Assembly (NCBI GenBank): GCA_949292785.1
Contig: CASFBK010000012.1
Location: 36,082 to 100,081 of the forward strand
Direction of reading: 5' to 3'
Source of the DNA: an uncultured Eubacteriales bacterium
GTDB lineage: Bacteria; Bacillota; Clostridia; Lachnospirales; Lachnospiraceae
Length of the DNA: 64,000 nucleotides
Made by a program: the position numbers and the translations under genes. Below the pieces are notes generated by a model. That model made no database searches, was not told the origin of the DNA, and was given only the letters and a program-made list of their open reading frames with translations. Positions 1-9,663 of the stretch are shown one piece after another. How positions within the stretch are numbered: position 1 is the first letter of the stretch; every line of letters starts with the position of its first letter.

Positions 1-2560
1 GCGCTGCCATAAAGGACTCTCCTCCGGATAAGGTCTTTACATCTCTTACCTTATCCGTTACCAGGTCATATACGTCTAAATCCAGTCCTGCTTCTGCCCG
101 TTTTCCCAGTTTCTCCAGGTCTCGGCACTGCAGAATGAACTGTCCACCGCTCATTTTCACCAGACGTCGGTTTGCCTCCGCTACAATATATCTGAAATAG
201 CGCCGCTGCACATAGGTCTGCAAATCCAGTTTTGCCTGCTGATTCAGATTTCCATTAGCGGTACGGTCCAAAGTGCTGATTGTCATATATTCTTTTTCTA
301 AGGAAACTCTTTCCTGATACAGCTCCTTTAAATTCTTCCACGCCTGTTGATTACGGCTCAGCTCTCCTGCCAGTTTTGTTTTTGTCTGCTCTAACTGTTT
401 CTGCTCTTTTTCAAGCTGACCTGCCTCCGCTTCTAGGGAACTGGTATCTACCCTGTCTTTTCCAGAAAGCTCCTCTTTCATCTGTGCAAAATGCTCCTGT
501 AACGTGACCAGCGTTCCCTGCCGGCTTGCCTGAAGCTGCTGCAAGTCCTGCAGCTTCTTTTCCTGTTCTGTCTTTTGACGCTCTAACTGCTGTTTTTCCT
601 GTTCTGCCCTTTGCAGATTCTGATTTAATTCCTGCTCTGTCTCGTATGGCAGTTCTTCCACAAGATTCTGACATGTCCCATTTACAGTTTCCTGCTCTGC
701 CTGAATCCGATAACATAATTCTGTTGCCGTTTCTCTGCTCTGCGAGAGCGTTTCCTGCTCTTCTAAGAGCTTCTCCTGCTTCTTTTTTTGTATTTCACAA
801 TTTTTTTGCTTTTCTTCTGCCTCGGTACGTTGTTTTTTTATCTGCTGATACTCTGTCTTACACTGTATGCGCTGATAGCTGATTTCTTCTTTTGACACTT
901 CTTTGCCAAACAGCCGCCTGGCATCCTGTGTCAGCAGGGAGTGTTCCTTTTCTAACTGCCCCTTTGCTTCCTGATAGGCTTCCTGTTTCTGGTGCAACAG
1001 TGTATCTGCCTGTTCTCTTCGTTTCTTTGCCGCTTCTACCTCCTGCTGGGTAACCGCATGTTCAGAAAGTCTTGCCTTTCTTGGATGCTCCAAGGAACCG
1101 CAGACCGGACAGGGTTCTTTCTCCTGCAATTTTTCTGCAATAATGCCGACCTGCTCTTCTATGAATATCCGGTTCTTTTCTTCATAGCCTCGACTCTTTT
1201 CCTCATAATCTGCCAGTGACTTTCGCACTTCTTCCTGCTGTCTTTCACATACTGTATGCAGTTCTTCCAGATGTTCTGCCCTCTGCTCCATCTCTGCCAG
1301 CCTCTGCTGTTTTTCTTCCAGCCCTTTTTCCTGTTGATGCAGCTGTGCTAACCTTTCCGGTTCCTGTTCCAGCTGCTGAATCCCTTCCATATTTTTCTGT
1401 AATTCATTCTTTTTCTGACTTAACTGCATTTCGATGTTAGCAAGCTTCTGCTCTGCCGCCTTTTTCTTTTCCTCTATCTTGGATAACAGTTCCTGTTTTT
1501 CTTTTAAAACGGCATACTTTGGAAGCAGCGCTTTCCACCCTGCAATTTTTTCTAACAGCTGCGGCATACGGCTGCTATATTGCTGTACCTGCTCCTGTAG
1601 CTGTTCCTCCTGTACCCGTATCTGCTCTTTGCCCTGCTCTAATCGAAGTTTTACCTGTTCTATCTTTTCTTTTTCCTGGTCAAGCTGACTTAGGCGGTTA
1701 TTAATCTCCTGCGCCTGCTTTCTTTTTAAGCTATTTTCCGTAAAAAGCTTCTGTTTTTCCTGTATCAGCCCTGCAAGCTCCCTTTCCTGACCGGTCATTT
1801 CCTGTAACATCTGCTCTAACACCTGTAATGTCTGCTCTGCCTGGGTTTCCTGCTTTTCCCTGCACTGTTCCCACGCTTCCAGGCTCGGACTGTCCAGCGG
1901 GCACACCACGCCAGCCGCTTCATGCTCCCACAGCTTACGGTTGTCTGCCAGTTTCTGGTACACTTCCTTTCCCTGCTCCCGAAGCTGCTGCTGTATCATT
2001 CGGTAAATCCGGGTATCAAAAACCTTTTCAAAAATTTCTTTTCGCTCCTTTGAGGGTGCATGGAGCAGTTTCATAAATTCCCCCTGGGCAATCATGGATA
2101 TCTGGGTAAACTGCCCTACGTCCACACCGATGATTTCTGCGATTTTCTCATTAATATCACGGATTCTTCCCGGAAATACCTGACCATCCGGCAAGGTCAG
2201 CTCCACTGCCGCCGCCTCATTCGTCAGCGTCAGTTCCCCCTCCTTATTCCGTCGTTTGCTGATTCTTTTGTAGTTGGGATTGCGGCGTATTCCATAGGTC
2301 TTGCCCTGATAGGAAAAAATAAATTCCACAAAGGTAGGCGTACTGCCGTCTGCATACTGACTGCGCATCATATCCCCTTCTCTGCGCCCGCCGCTGGTCT
2401 GGTCAAAAAGTGCATAGGTAATGGCATCAAATATGGTAGTCTTTCCTGCTCCCGTATCTCCCGTGATGAGAAAAATACCGTTCCGCACCTTTTCAAAATC
2501 TATGGTCTCCACTCCGGCATAAGAGCCGAACGCAGACATGGTAAGTCTTATCGGTCTCAT
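1..2560 (-). CDS. sbcC: SbcC, exonuclease/ATPase subunit (3' part cut off by window edge)
   Basis: Large SMC/Rad50-like subunit of the SbcCD nuclease, which cuts DNA hairpins and blocked double-strand ends. The frame opens with ATG at 2558-2560, which overlaps the sbcD stop codon as ATGA, and stays open to position 1, so about 853 codons are visible and the C-terminal Walker B and signature half is missing. Seen in the translation: an N-terminal ABC head with Walker A GDTGAGKT at residues 34-41, a Q-loop region containing QISMIAQGEF, then a long Gln/Glu/Leu-rich coiled coil interrupted by a CPVC zinc hook at residues 484-487 (positions 1100-1111). The hook is where two Rad50/SbcC coiled coils join through one zinc ion. 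Translational coupling to sbcD supports formation of the usual SbcC2D2 complex in the cytoplasm. Confidence 0.95.
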   Translation of the reverse strand, partial: MRPIRLTMSAFGSYAGVETIDFEKVRNGIFLITGDTGAGKTTIFDAITYALFDQTSGGRREGDMMRSQYADGSTPTFVEFIFSYQGKTYGIRRNPNYKRISKRRNKEGELTLTNEAAAVELTLPDGQVFPGRIRDINEKIAEIIGVDVGQFTQISMIAQGEFMKLLHAPSKERKEIFEKVFDTRIYRMIQQQLREQGKEVYQKLADNRKLWEHEAAGVVCPLDSPSLEAWEQCREKQETQAEQTLQVLEQMLQEMTGQERELAGLIQEKQKLFTENSLKRKQAQEINNRLSQLDQEKEKIEQVKLRLEQGKEQIRVQEEQLQEQVQQYSSRMPQLLEKIAGWKALLPKYAVLKEKQELLSKIEEKKKAAEQKLANIEMQLSQKKNELQKNMEGIQQLEQEPERLAQLHQQEKGLEEKQQRLAEMEQRAEHLEELHTVCERQQEEVRKSLADYEEKSRGYEEKNRIFIEEQVGIIAEKLQEKEPCPVCGSLEHPRKARLSEHAVTQQEVEAAKKRREQADTLLHQKQEAYQEAKGQLEKEHSLLTQDARRLFGKEVSKEEISYQRIQCKTEYQQIKKQRTEAEEKQKNCEIQKKKQEKLLEEQETLSQSRETATELCYRIQAEQETVNGTCQNLVEELPYETEQELNQNLQRAEQEKQQLERQKTEQEKKLQDLQQLQASRQGTLVTLQEHFAQMKEELSGKDRVDTSSLEAEAGQLEKEQKQLEQTKTKLAGELSRNQQAWKNLKELYQERVSLEKEYMTISTLDRTANGNLNQQAKLDLQTYVQRRYFRYIVAEANRRLVKMSGGQFILQCRDLEKLGKRAEAGLDLDVYDLVTDKVRDVKTLSGGESFMAA

Positions 2561-3723
2561 GCCTCTTCCTCCTTACATTGATTGATGATTTTTGATACGA
2601 TAGCTTCTTCTTCCCCGCTCATGGTCTGCTGATTCATTTCTTCATAAAAGGAACGAAAAATCTCCATGGGCTGTAACTGGATATCCAGCTCGTCCTTCTC
2701 TTCCATCAGCCCCTTGGTTCTGCTGTTTTCTATCCGAAGCTCTAAAATATTGTCATAGACCTCTTCCAGCTGTTCCTTGGGATTATATGGCTCTTTTTCA
2801 TCGGTCATGGTAATACTGACAAAGTCATGGCAATTCTCCTTGGTAGCACGCTCTAAAATTTCCTTTAACGTTCCCTTTTCCCTGCGGACTTCCTGTATTG
2901 GAACCAGTGGAATGGTCTCAATGACGGGTTCTTCTCCCTTTTTTCCTAATGTCACCATGGTGATGGATTTCTTATGATGCTCTTCACTGACCGAATACTT
3001 CAAAGGCGTACCGCAATAACGGATATGGGGACTTTTTACCATCTGAGCTCCATGGATGTGTCCTAGCGCCGCATAGTCAAACTGCTCAATGACAGATACA
3101 TCAATATTGTCAAGCCCGCCAACGGAAAGCACTGCTGTTTCTGACTCACAAAGCTCCGGCTTTTTTCCGCCGTTGCTGTAAAACTGATGGGATAACAGCA
3201 CATTTCGCTTTGTATAGTCAATATGCTCGCGGGCTAATATCTCACGCACTGCACTTTCATAATCAGTAACAACACCTTCTTCAAACAGATGACGTACATA
3301 TCCTGGTTTTAAAAAGGGAAGCAGATAAAAACTCACTGTTCCCCATTCGTCCTGTAGCTCTATTTTCTTTAGGTGCTCTCCCTCCTGCTGTGGCGGCAGA
3401 ACCGACACATAAATATGGTGTTTTTCTAAAAAGCTGCTGGCATAATTCAGCCGCTGTGCACTGTCGTGATTTCCTGCAATCAACAGTATCGGCGTTCCTG
3501 TCACACGCTCTGAAAGCTCGTTTAAAAAATCATCGAACAGAGTATAGGCCTCTGCGGATGGTACCGATTTGTCAAAAATATCTCCGCAAATCAATATCGC
3601 ATCCGGTGCATATTCCAAAGCCCGCTCTACGATTTGATGTAGGATTGCCTGCTGATTTTTCTTTAGATTATAATAATGCAGTTGTTTTCCTATGTGTAAA
3701 TCCGATAAATGAAAAATTTTCAA
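2557..3723 (-). CDS. sbcD: SbcD, nuclease subunit of SbcCD
   Basis: Mre11-like metallophosphoesterase, 388 residues, partner of SbcC. Manganese-dependent nuclease motifs are visible: DLHIG at residues 8-12, GDIFD at 47-51, GNHD at 84-87, and a later ALGHIH with the histidine pair. The C-terminal third is the capping region that contacts SbcC. The start codon appears to be TTG at 3721-3723, preceded by GGGAG with a 7-base spacer; no in-frame ATG lies closer to the conserved N-terminus. The stop overlaps the sbcC start by 4 bases, so the two are translationally coupled. The patatin-like gene upstream ends 36 bases away on the same strand and may be co-transcribed. Confidence 0.95.
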   Translation of the reverse strand: MKIFHLSDLHIGKQLHYYNLKKNQQAILHQIVERALEYAPDAILICGDIFDKSVPSAEAYTLFDDFLNELSERVTGTPILLIAGNHDSAQRLNYASSFLEKHHIYVSVLPPQQEGEHLKKIELQDEWGTVSFYLLPFLKPGYVRHLFEEGVVTDYESAVREILAREHIDYTKRNVLLSHQFYSNGGKKPELCESETAVLSVGGLDNIDVSVIEQFDYAALGHIHGAQMVKSPHIRYCGTPLKYSVSEEHHKKSITMVTLGKKGEEPVIETIPLVPIQEVRREKGTLKEILERATKENCHDFVSITMTDEKEPYNPKEQLEEVYDNILELRIENSRTKGLMEEKDELDIQLQPMEIFRSFYEEMNQQTMSGEEEAIVSKIINQCKEEEA

Positions 3724-3759
3724 TATTATGCTCCCTTCTCACACTAAATCCCAGGACCG

Positions 3760-4608
3760 CTACTCTATTCCCAGATACTTCTTCAGTTCCGGCATCCGTT
3801 CCTTTGCCATCTGATATCCCTCATCATATAACTGTCTGAGCTTTTCCGGATTGGATTCGGTACGTCCGATACCATAAGTTGTCTCTGGCGCTATCACAAA
3901 AACTTCTCCTGCCTTTTCCTGCTCTAATAACTCTTTCATGCAGGCATTGTACCGCTCCGGTCTCTTTTCTAAATCTTCCACAATTTTAGGATATTTCTTA
4001 TAAAGCTTCTGGGAAATCTTTCCGGCGCGCTCTTGTTTCTTCACATAGCCCCGCTCTCTGGTAAGGATAACAATATTTTTGTCGCAGCCTTCCTTGACTG
4101 CCTGTTTATATGGAATAGAATCGGACAGACCTCCATCCAGATAATAATACTTTCCCACCTTTACCGGCTGAAACAGAATCGGAAGGGCACAGCTTGCCAC
4201 CAATACTTCATACTTATCATCCCTTCGCGGCACTTCAAGATATTCCGGTTTTCCGGTATGAATGTTAGTAACGCCTGCCACTACTTTTCCCGGAAATGCC
4301 TCAAAGGCATCCATATCAAAGGGTAATAATTTATTAGGAACCTCCCCGAATGCAAATTCAAGATTATAAAAATTCCGGTTTTTCAGCAGATGTCTCGCTC
4401 CCATATAGCGCTTATCTCCCATGTATTTTGTGGCAAGTTCCAGATTCCTGCCCTTTTGCCTGGATAAATATGATACGCCATAAGCGATACCTGCGGATAC
4501 TCCGATAAAATAATCCGGCATAATACCCTCTTCTAAAAACACATCCGTGACACCACAACTAAATACTGTTCTGCTGGCGCCGCCTTCCATGGTAATTCCT
4601 AACTTCAT
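3760..4608 (-). CDS. Patatin-like phospholipase family protein
   Basis: A 282-residue serine hydrolase of the patatin/RssA family, which cleave acyl esters of lipids with a Ser-Asp dyad. The anion-hole glycines lie near the N-terminus (MEGGASR, residues 7-13), the nucleophile elbow GVSAG is at residues 36-40 with Ser38, and the catalytic Asp is in DGG at residues 158-160. No signal peptide or membrane segment is seen, so it is probably cytoplasmic or peripheral. The start ATG has GGAG just upstream. Length fits the small YjjU/RssA-like bacterial members. It lies upstream of sbcD on the same strand, but nothing in the sequence links the functions. The substrate cannot be named. Confidence 0.88.
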   Translation of the reverse strand: MKLGITMEGGASRTVFSCGVTDVFLEEGIMPDYFIGVSAGIAYGVSYLSRQKGRNLELATKYMGDKRYMGARHLLKNRNFYNLEFAFGEVPNKLLPFDMDAFEAFPGKVVAGVTNIHTGKPEYLEVPRRDDKYEVLVASCALPILFQPVKVGKYYYLDGGLSDSIPYKQAVKEGCDKNIVILTRERGYVKKQERAGKISQKLYKKYPKIVEDLEKRPERYNACMKELLEQEKAGEVFVIAPETTYGIGRTESNPEKLRQLYDEGYQMAKERMPELKKYLGIE

Positions 4609-4806
4609 TTAAACTCCTTCTTTCCTCTTAATTATACTAACGAAACCAATATACTCCTCATTATATAACTTTCCCGTTTACCGGGCAAGTGAAACTCTCC
4701 TTTGATTTCCATATATTTACTTGAATTTTACACGCCTTTTACTCACATCCTAAAATACATTTTACCTTATTTTGCTAAGCTAATATTATCGAAAGGAGGA
4801 TTTGTT

Positions 4807-5052
4807 ATGAAACAGTTATATAAACTTTCCCAGCAATTAGAAGCAAACGGTTTTGCATCCACAAATACTGCATATGTACTTCTGCGCACTTTGGCTGTAT
4901 TTGTTCCTTCTCTCATTGCAGGACTTTTATTAAAAAATATCGTGCATCTGCCCGCTACCAGCCCGGAGGTATTTGTTATTATTTTCTGTGGATGGATTAC
5001 TATCATCTTTGGCTTCTGGGGAGCACTTTTACATTTAATGCGAATGGGCTAA
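4807..5052 (+). CDS. Small two-helix membrane protein of unknown function
   Basis: An 81-residue protein starting at ATG 4807, chosen because GAAAGGAGGA lies at 4791-4800 with correct spacing; an in-frame upstream extension lacks such a site. A charged, Gln-rich N-terminal segment is followed by two hydrophobic helices (about residues 24-43 and 54-75) joined by a short loop. No family is recognised. Codon use and the strong ribosome binding site support a real gene. It stands alone, between the patatin-like gene on the other strand and another small plus-strand gene. Confidence 0.65.
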   Translation: MKQLYKLSQQLEANGFASTNTAYVLLRTLAVFVPSLIAGLLLKNIVHLPATSPEVFVIIFCGWITIIFGFWGALLHLMRMG

Positions 5053-5190
5053 TGCTTTACATTCTGACTTTTTCTTAATTTTATTCTTTTTTGTAATTTA
5101 AAAAGACTTTTTCTTCCTCTTCATGTATAATAAGCTTATAACTATTTACCAATGCACGGATGCAGCTTTGTTATCATGGAGGAGATGAAA

Positions 5191-5451
5191 ATGAACCAAT
5201 CAGAAGAGCTTCGTATGACATACTCCGGACTCTTAATGTACAAAGGGGAAAAGACTGTCCGGGTAAAATTTGAACGGGGCAAAAATGACTTTGCCGAAGG
5301 AATTGTTCCCAGTGGTATTATTGAGAAATCTTCCGGATTTTCTAAGGAAGAATTAGAACAGTTAAGTAATTATCTAAAATTCAATGCCGCTGATATTATG
5401 ACAAAAGCAAAAGACGTAAATCCAATCAGAGACTGGCTTAGAGAGAAATAA
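5191..5451 (+). CDS. Small hypothetical protein
   Basis: An 86-residue soluble protein. ATG 5191 was chosen over in-frame upstream ATGs because GGAGGAG lies just before it. The protein is mixed charged/hydrophobic, with no signal peptide, membrane segment or metal motif, and I do not recognise the family. A possible promoter has TATAAT at 5126-5131 with only a weak -35 element. The last codons form the left arm of a stem-loop at 5430-5459 shared with the convergent MATE gene. Confidence 0.6.
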   Translation: MNQSEELRMTYSGLLMYKGEKTVRVKFERGKNDFAEGIVPSGIIEKSSGFSKEELEQLSNYLKFNAADIMTKAKDVNPIRDWLREK

Positions 5452-5459
5452 GCCAGTCT
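5430..5459. terminator. Stem-loop between convergent genes
   Basis: An 11-bp perfect inverted repeat, AGACTGGCTTA at 5430-5440 and TAAGCCAGTCT at 5449-5459, with an 8-base loop, covers the end of the small plus-strand gene and lies 4 bases from the 3' end of the convergent MATE gene. It lacks a clear U-tract on either strand, so it may be a weak bidirectional terminator or a 3'-end stabiliser. Confidence 0.4.
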
Positions 5460-5463
5460 CTCC

Positions 5464-6831
5464 CTATGTGCTTATTCGTGGCTTTTTTCGAAAAGGCACT
5501 CTTTGTGCAATGACCATATAAATGCTGCTTATGACCCAGCCTGCCGGGAGTGACAGCCAAACCGCACTGACTCCAAGGCAGGAGACCATCGTAAAAGCAA
5601 AACCCACTCGTACCATTAAGCTGATGAAACAGTTGACAAACAGAATCTTAAGACGCCCTTCTCCACGCAGCATTCCGCTTTGGCAGGAGGACAGTCCCAT
5701 AAAGAAATAGAATATTGCCATTTGTGAAATATACATAAGTCCTGTATCCACCGCATCCGCAGAAGATGTATCGGCGTCCAGATACAGCCCAATCAGCTGA
5801 TTTTTGAACAGTATATTAATGAAAAAAATTCCAACCGCCATGGCAGCACACAGCATAATTCCTGCCCAAAAGCCTTTTCCAATTCTTTCCCTCTTACCTG
5901 CACCAAGATTCTGCGCCGTATAGGTAGAAAGTGCATTTCCCACAGCCATAAACGGCACGATTGCAAAGGAATCTATCTTATTTCCTGCCGTATATCCTGC
6001 AAGAACATCAGAGCCATAACGATTTACAACAGATTGAATCAATAAGAGACCAATAGATGTTATGGAGCTTTGAATAATGGAAACAAAAGCATACGAGATC
6101 ATTTCCTTCATAATATGGAAAGAAAAATAGTGAAATTCATATGACTTCCAGTCCTCAAAAAAATACACTCTTTTTATGAGAAGAACAAAGGACACCACAA
6201 ACGAAAAGCTCTGTGCAAGAACTGTTGCCACTGCCGCACCCATAACTCCCATATGTAACAGACCCACAAATAATAAATCCAGCAAAATATTCAAAACCGA
6301 AGAAAGAATCAACAAAAACAACGGCATTTTCGAGTTACCAAATGAACTGAATATGGATGATTGTACATTATAAAGGAACATAAATGGCATTCCAAGAGAA
6401 TATATTTTCAGATATAATGCTGCTTCTTCCATAATATTCTCCGGCGTACCGAGAAACACCAGTACCGTTCTTGATAATAGAATTCCCAACAGACCGATTA
6501 CAATGGAAAATATCAAAGAGAAGATTAGTACCGTAGAAACGGATGTCTTGACCTTCGCATAATTTTCTGAGCCATAATACTTAGAAATCAATACAGAGCA
6601 GCCTATACCGGTTCCTGTGGCAAATGCAATCATTACCATGGTAACCGCAAAAGAAGCCCCCACTGCTGCAAGAGCCGCATCTCCGTTAAAACGGCCTACT
6701 ATAATCGTGTCTACGGTCTCATATAATTGAAAAAATAAATTCGCCAAAATCAAAGGTACTGCAAAGAGAAAGATTCCCTTTGCCGGTTGTCCCTTTACTA
6801 AATCTACACCATTTTTTTGTCCTTTACTCAT
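5464..6831 (-). CDS. MATE family efflux transporter (last gene of the nitrogen operon)
   Basis: A 455-residue membrane protein with about 12 hydrophobic segments and the two MatE halves typical of the family; it begins with a short polar tail and the PLILANLFFQLYETVDTIIVG-type first helix. MATE proteins export organic cations or drugs using Na+ or H+ gradients. The start ATG at 6829-6831 overlaps the stop of the adenine deaminase gene by 8 bases and has GGAG upstream, so it is translated from the same message. That position suggests export of a compound linked to the operon's substrate or product, but this is inference. It is not a close repeat of the second MATE gene at 60961-62328, although the two have the same length. 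Confidence 0.9.
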   Translation of the reverse strand: MSKGQKNGVDLVKGQPAKGIFLFAVPLILANLFFQLYETVDTIIVGRFNGDAALAAVGASFAVTMVMIAFATGTGIGCSVLISKYYGSENYAKVKTSVSTVLIFSLIFSIVIGLLGILLSRTVLVFLGTPENIMEEAALYLKIYSLGMPFMFLYNVQSSIFSSFGNSKMPLFLLILSSVLNILLDLLFVGLLHMGVMGAAVATVLAQSFSFVVSFVLLIKRVYFFEDWKSYEFHYFSFHIMKEMISYAFVSIIQSSITSIGLLLIQSVVNRYGSDVLAGYTAGNKIDSFAIVPFMAVGNALSTYTAQNLGAGKRERIGKGFWAGIMLCAAMAVGIFFINILFKNQLIGLYLDADTSSADAVDTGLMYISQMAIFYFFMGLSSCQSGMLRGEGRLKILFVNCFISLMVRVGFAFTMVSCLGVSAVWLSLPAGWVISSIYMVIAQRVPFRKKPRIST

Positions 6832-8575
6832 TGTTGTTTACTCCATTTATAAGAACTCCATTTTCAATAATTCCCATATCCGTTAGTCCTATTTCGGGAA
6901 TAGACGGACATAAGGATACGGTCAGAGCAGCCATTAAAATCGGGTTTTCACTTCCCGTCAGCTTCAGCGCTTCATTAAAACGCCTGATTGCCTCCAACTC
7001 CTCCCAAAGACTTTTATCACTGACAATTCCTCCAATCGGAAAACACCTTGTTCCTACAATCTTTCCATCAATACAAACCACATTTCCGCCTCCGATACGT
7101 TGTATTTCTTTTACCGCTAACAACATATCCCGACGGTTGGTTCCGCTTACCACAATATTGTTTCCTTCTTGTGCACAGGAAGACGCAACTGCTCCTCTTT
7201 TGATTCCCAGCCCCTTTATCAGGGCGGTTCCCACATGTTTTTCTCCCGTATATCTGTCGATAACAGAAATTGGAAGAATATCCTTGTCAATATCCGGTTT
7301 CGTGCATCCACTGATTTTTCTCGTCAGCAGGCTGCCCGGCAGCATTTCAATCGCTGCTGAAAAACAATCCGGACAGATATCCTCCTCTTCTAAATTCTCG
7401 GGAAGATGAATGGATTGAAGCAGCGCTTCCTCTCTTACCGGTGTAAAGGAAAACAATGCTTTTCCATGCTCTGCTATCTTTTCTCCACCAAAGAATACAC
7501 TTTCAATAGCCACATGCTCCAAATCCTTTAGTAATAAAAAATCCGCATACCTTCCGGGGGCAATCACACCCATTTTATCCTCTATATGAAAATGCTTTGC
7601 CGGATTAATCGTCGCCATTTTAATTGCCTCAATGGGCGCGAGCCCTTCTGAAATGGCAATTCTTACACAATTATCAATACATCCATTGGCTGCTATATCC
7701 TCCGGTGACTTATCATCCGTACAGAACATAAGCTCTGACGTAGATATTTGATTTTGAACAACACCTTTTACCAGAGTGCTGCAATTTGGCTCGATGGTTC
7801 CCTCCCGAATCATAACAGACATCCCTGCATTTAATCGTTCCATGAGTTCCTCAAAAGTTTCGCTTTCATGATCATCCCGCAAGCCTGCGGAGGCAGCGCC
7901 CATAATGGCATCTCTCCCAAGCCCCGGGCAGTGTCCGTTCATCATTTTTCCCAGAGAATGTGCATATGCCATTTTTTGAAGGGTACTTTCCTTCGAAAGG
8001 TCGTACGCATTCACTTCTCCCAGGGTCAGGACCCCCTCTGTCTGCATGAGCCTCGCGGTATCCTCCGGTGAGAAATCAGCACCGCTGTGCTCCATTCCTT
8101 CCGTAGCCGGCACCCTGGATGGGAACTGTATATAAGCCCGCATCGGCATTGTTTTGAGCATTCGCACAAAAGCCAAAAAGCCTTTTTCTCCAGAAGCATT
8201 CACAAGCTGCATAGGGTCGGTCATGATACATCCTGTCCCATGGGGCACTGCTCCCTGTGCATATGCCAACGGATGAAGTCTGGATGACTCAATATGCATA
8301 TGCGCATCAATAAAAGACGGCGTCATATACATTCCTTCACAATCCACAATTTCTTTTGCACTTGCATCAAACCGGGGACAAACCGAAACAATAACACCCT
8401 TTTTGATTCCTACACTTGCGTCTCTTATGATTTTACCGGTATATGTATTTATAATATTGGCATGGATAAAAAGCTTGTCAAATGGAATTTCTCCCTTTGC
8501 CGCTTTTATTTTTTCTTCTAACTCTAATCTCATTTCTCGCATCTCATTTTTTAACATACCTGTACATATTTCCAT
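6824..8575 (-). CDS. ade: Adenine deaminase family protein
   Basis: Amidohydrolase of about 583 residues, the usual length for bacterial adenine deaminase, which converts adenine to hypoxanthine and ammonia. The metal-binding motif FIDAHMHIESS sits near residues 88-97 (His92 and His94), followed by NGHCPGL and a conserved CTDDKSPEDI segment. The C-terminal adenine deaminase domain (LLAVKEIQRIGGGNVV region) is complete. The start is uncertain: ATG codons lie at 8575, 8557, 8542 and 8533, and the longest form overlaps the upstream ureohydrolase by 32 bases; an AGG precedes 8575 and the other starts have no better site. It follows the ureohydrolase and precedes a MATE exporter. Another purine-like or amidine substrate is possible. 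Confidence 0.9.
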   Translation of the reverse strand: MEICTGMLKNEMREMRLELEEKIKAAKGEIPFDKLFIHANIINTYTGKIIRDASVGIKKGVIVSVCPRFDASAKEIVDCEGMYMTPSFIDAHMHIESSRLHPLAYAQGAVPHGTGCIMTDPMQLVNASGEKGFLAFVRMLKTMPMRAYIQFPSRVPATEGMEHSGADFSPEDTARLMQTEGVLTLGEVNAYDLSKESTLQKMAYAHSLGKMMNGHCPGLGRDAIMGAASAGLRDDHESETFEELMERLNAGMSVMIREGTIEPNCSTLVKGVVQNQISTSELMFCTDDKSPEDIAANGCIDNCVRIAISEGLAPIEAIKMATINPAKHFHIEDKMGVIAPGRYADFLLLKDLEHVAIESVFFGGEKIAEHGKALFSFTPVREEALLQSIHLPENLEEEDICPDCFSAAIEMLPGSLLTRKISGCTKPDIDKDILPISVIDRYTGEKHVGTALIKGLGIKRGAVASSCAQEGNNIVVSGTNRRDMLLAVKEIQRIGGGNVVCIDGKIVGTRCFPIGGIVSDKSLWEELEAIRRFNEALKLTGSENPILMAALTVSLCPSIPEIGLTDMGIIENGVLINGVNNNE

Positions 8576-9650
8576 TTAAAGCCTGATTGCACATTACATT
8601 AATTAAACATCTCGAAGCCGCAAGAGAGGTAATCTCACTTACATCAAAGGGAGGAGCAACTTCTACAACATCCATTCCACAGATTCCCGGAGCTGTAACC
8701 AGTTTCAACAGTCTTAACAGCTCTCTTGGAAGCATGCCTCCAAAATCAGGCGTACCTGTCCCCGGACAAAATGCGGCTTCCAATACATCAATATCAAGGC
8801 TTACATATACTGCTTTACAGTCTTTCCAAACAATGTCAAGAGCCGTCTCTGCCACCTTGTCAATTCCATATTTGTCAATATCTTCCATGGAAAATGCAGT
8901 AAGTCCACTATCACGGACAAACTTAGACCAGGACTTGCAGCAATTTCCTCCGATACCAATCTGTACTAAGTTTTTTGCGGAAATATTTGGCAGCTGTATC
9001 GAGTGGAACCACTCTGTTCCATGCATTTTCTCATCCTGCTGAATGGCATCACAATCACTGTGACGGTCAATATGAATCACTCCAATATTGCCATCAATAT
9101 AAGGGCTGATGCCCCGCAGGGTCGGAAATGTTGTAGAATGGTCTCCGCCAAGAATAATGGGAACCGTCCCTTGTGAGCAGATATATCCGATGCCCTTTGT
9201 AATCTGGTCAAAGGTCTTTTCTGCATTAGCCGGAATGGTATAGATATCCCCTACATCACAGATTTTTAACTTTTCACAGAGGTCTACACCGTAATCCGGA
9301 TTGAATGGTGATATCTGGGAAGATGCATGTCGAATTCCCTGTGGTCCAAGTCTGGAGCCGGAGCGGTTCGACGCTCCGCTGTCATATGGAATTCCCACTA
9401 CTGCAATATCATAGTTGCCAACATCATGAACATCCTCACAAAAAGGACTTCTAAGAAAGGTTTCATGACCGGTATAGGTCGGTCCAAGTGATGTTCTTGT
9501 AAAACAGGAAATTCCTTCACTTGTGATGCTATCTGCCGGTTCAAGTCCCTGCTGAATTGCTATTTTCAATAAGTTAGGAAATCTGGTATTTCCGAATGTA
9601 TCATATTTATCTGCCATTTGCATGGCATGAAGCTCATTTCTATTAATCAT
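8544..9650 (-). CDS. Ureohydrolase, agmatinase family; resembles guanidine hydrolase (GdmH-like)
   Basis: A 368-residue arginase/agmatinase-fold enzyme that should hydrolyse a guanidino group to urea plus an amine or ammonia. Visible metal ligands are His171 (GGDHS), Asp195, His197 and Asp199 in HIDRHSD, and Asp286 and Asp288 in SLDIDV; Glu331 lies in VVEV. Two features differ from ordinary agmatinases: an N-terminal extension of about 75 residues, and DRHSD in place of DAHxD. Together with the WFH and AKNLVQIGIGG segments these match what I recall of cyanobacterial Ni-dependent guanidine hydrolase (Sll1077), long annotated as agmatinase. That match is from memory and untested. The start ATG has AGGAGGAG six bases upstream. 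Neighbours are a MerR regulator and an adenine deaminase. No nickel-insertion (HypA/HypB-like) genes are present in this window. Confidence 0.85.
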   Translation of the reverse strand: MINRNELHAMQMADKYDTFGNTRFPNLLKIAIQQGLEPADSITSEGISCFTRTSLGPTYTGHETFLRSPFCEDVHDVGNYDIAVVGIPYDSGASNRSGSRLGPQGIRHASSQISPFNPDYGVDLCEKLKICDVGDIYTIPANAEKTFDQITKGIGYICSQGTVPIILGGDHSTTFPTLRGISPYIDGNIGVIHIDRHSDCDAIQQDEKMHGTEWFHSIQLPNISAKNLVQIGIGGNCCKSWSKFVRDSGLTAFSMEDIDKYGIDKVAETALDIVWKDCKAVYVSLDIDVLEAAFCPGTGTPDFGGMLPRELLRLLKLVTAPGICGMDVVEVAPPFDVSEITSLAASRCLINVMCNQALNGNMYRYVKK

Positions 9651-9663
9651 GGTTTTCTCCTCC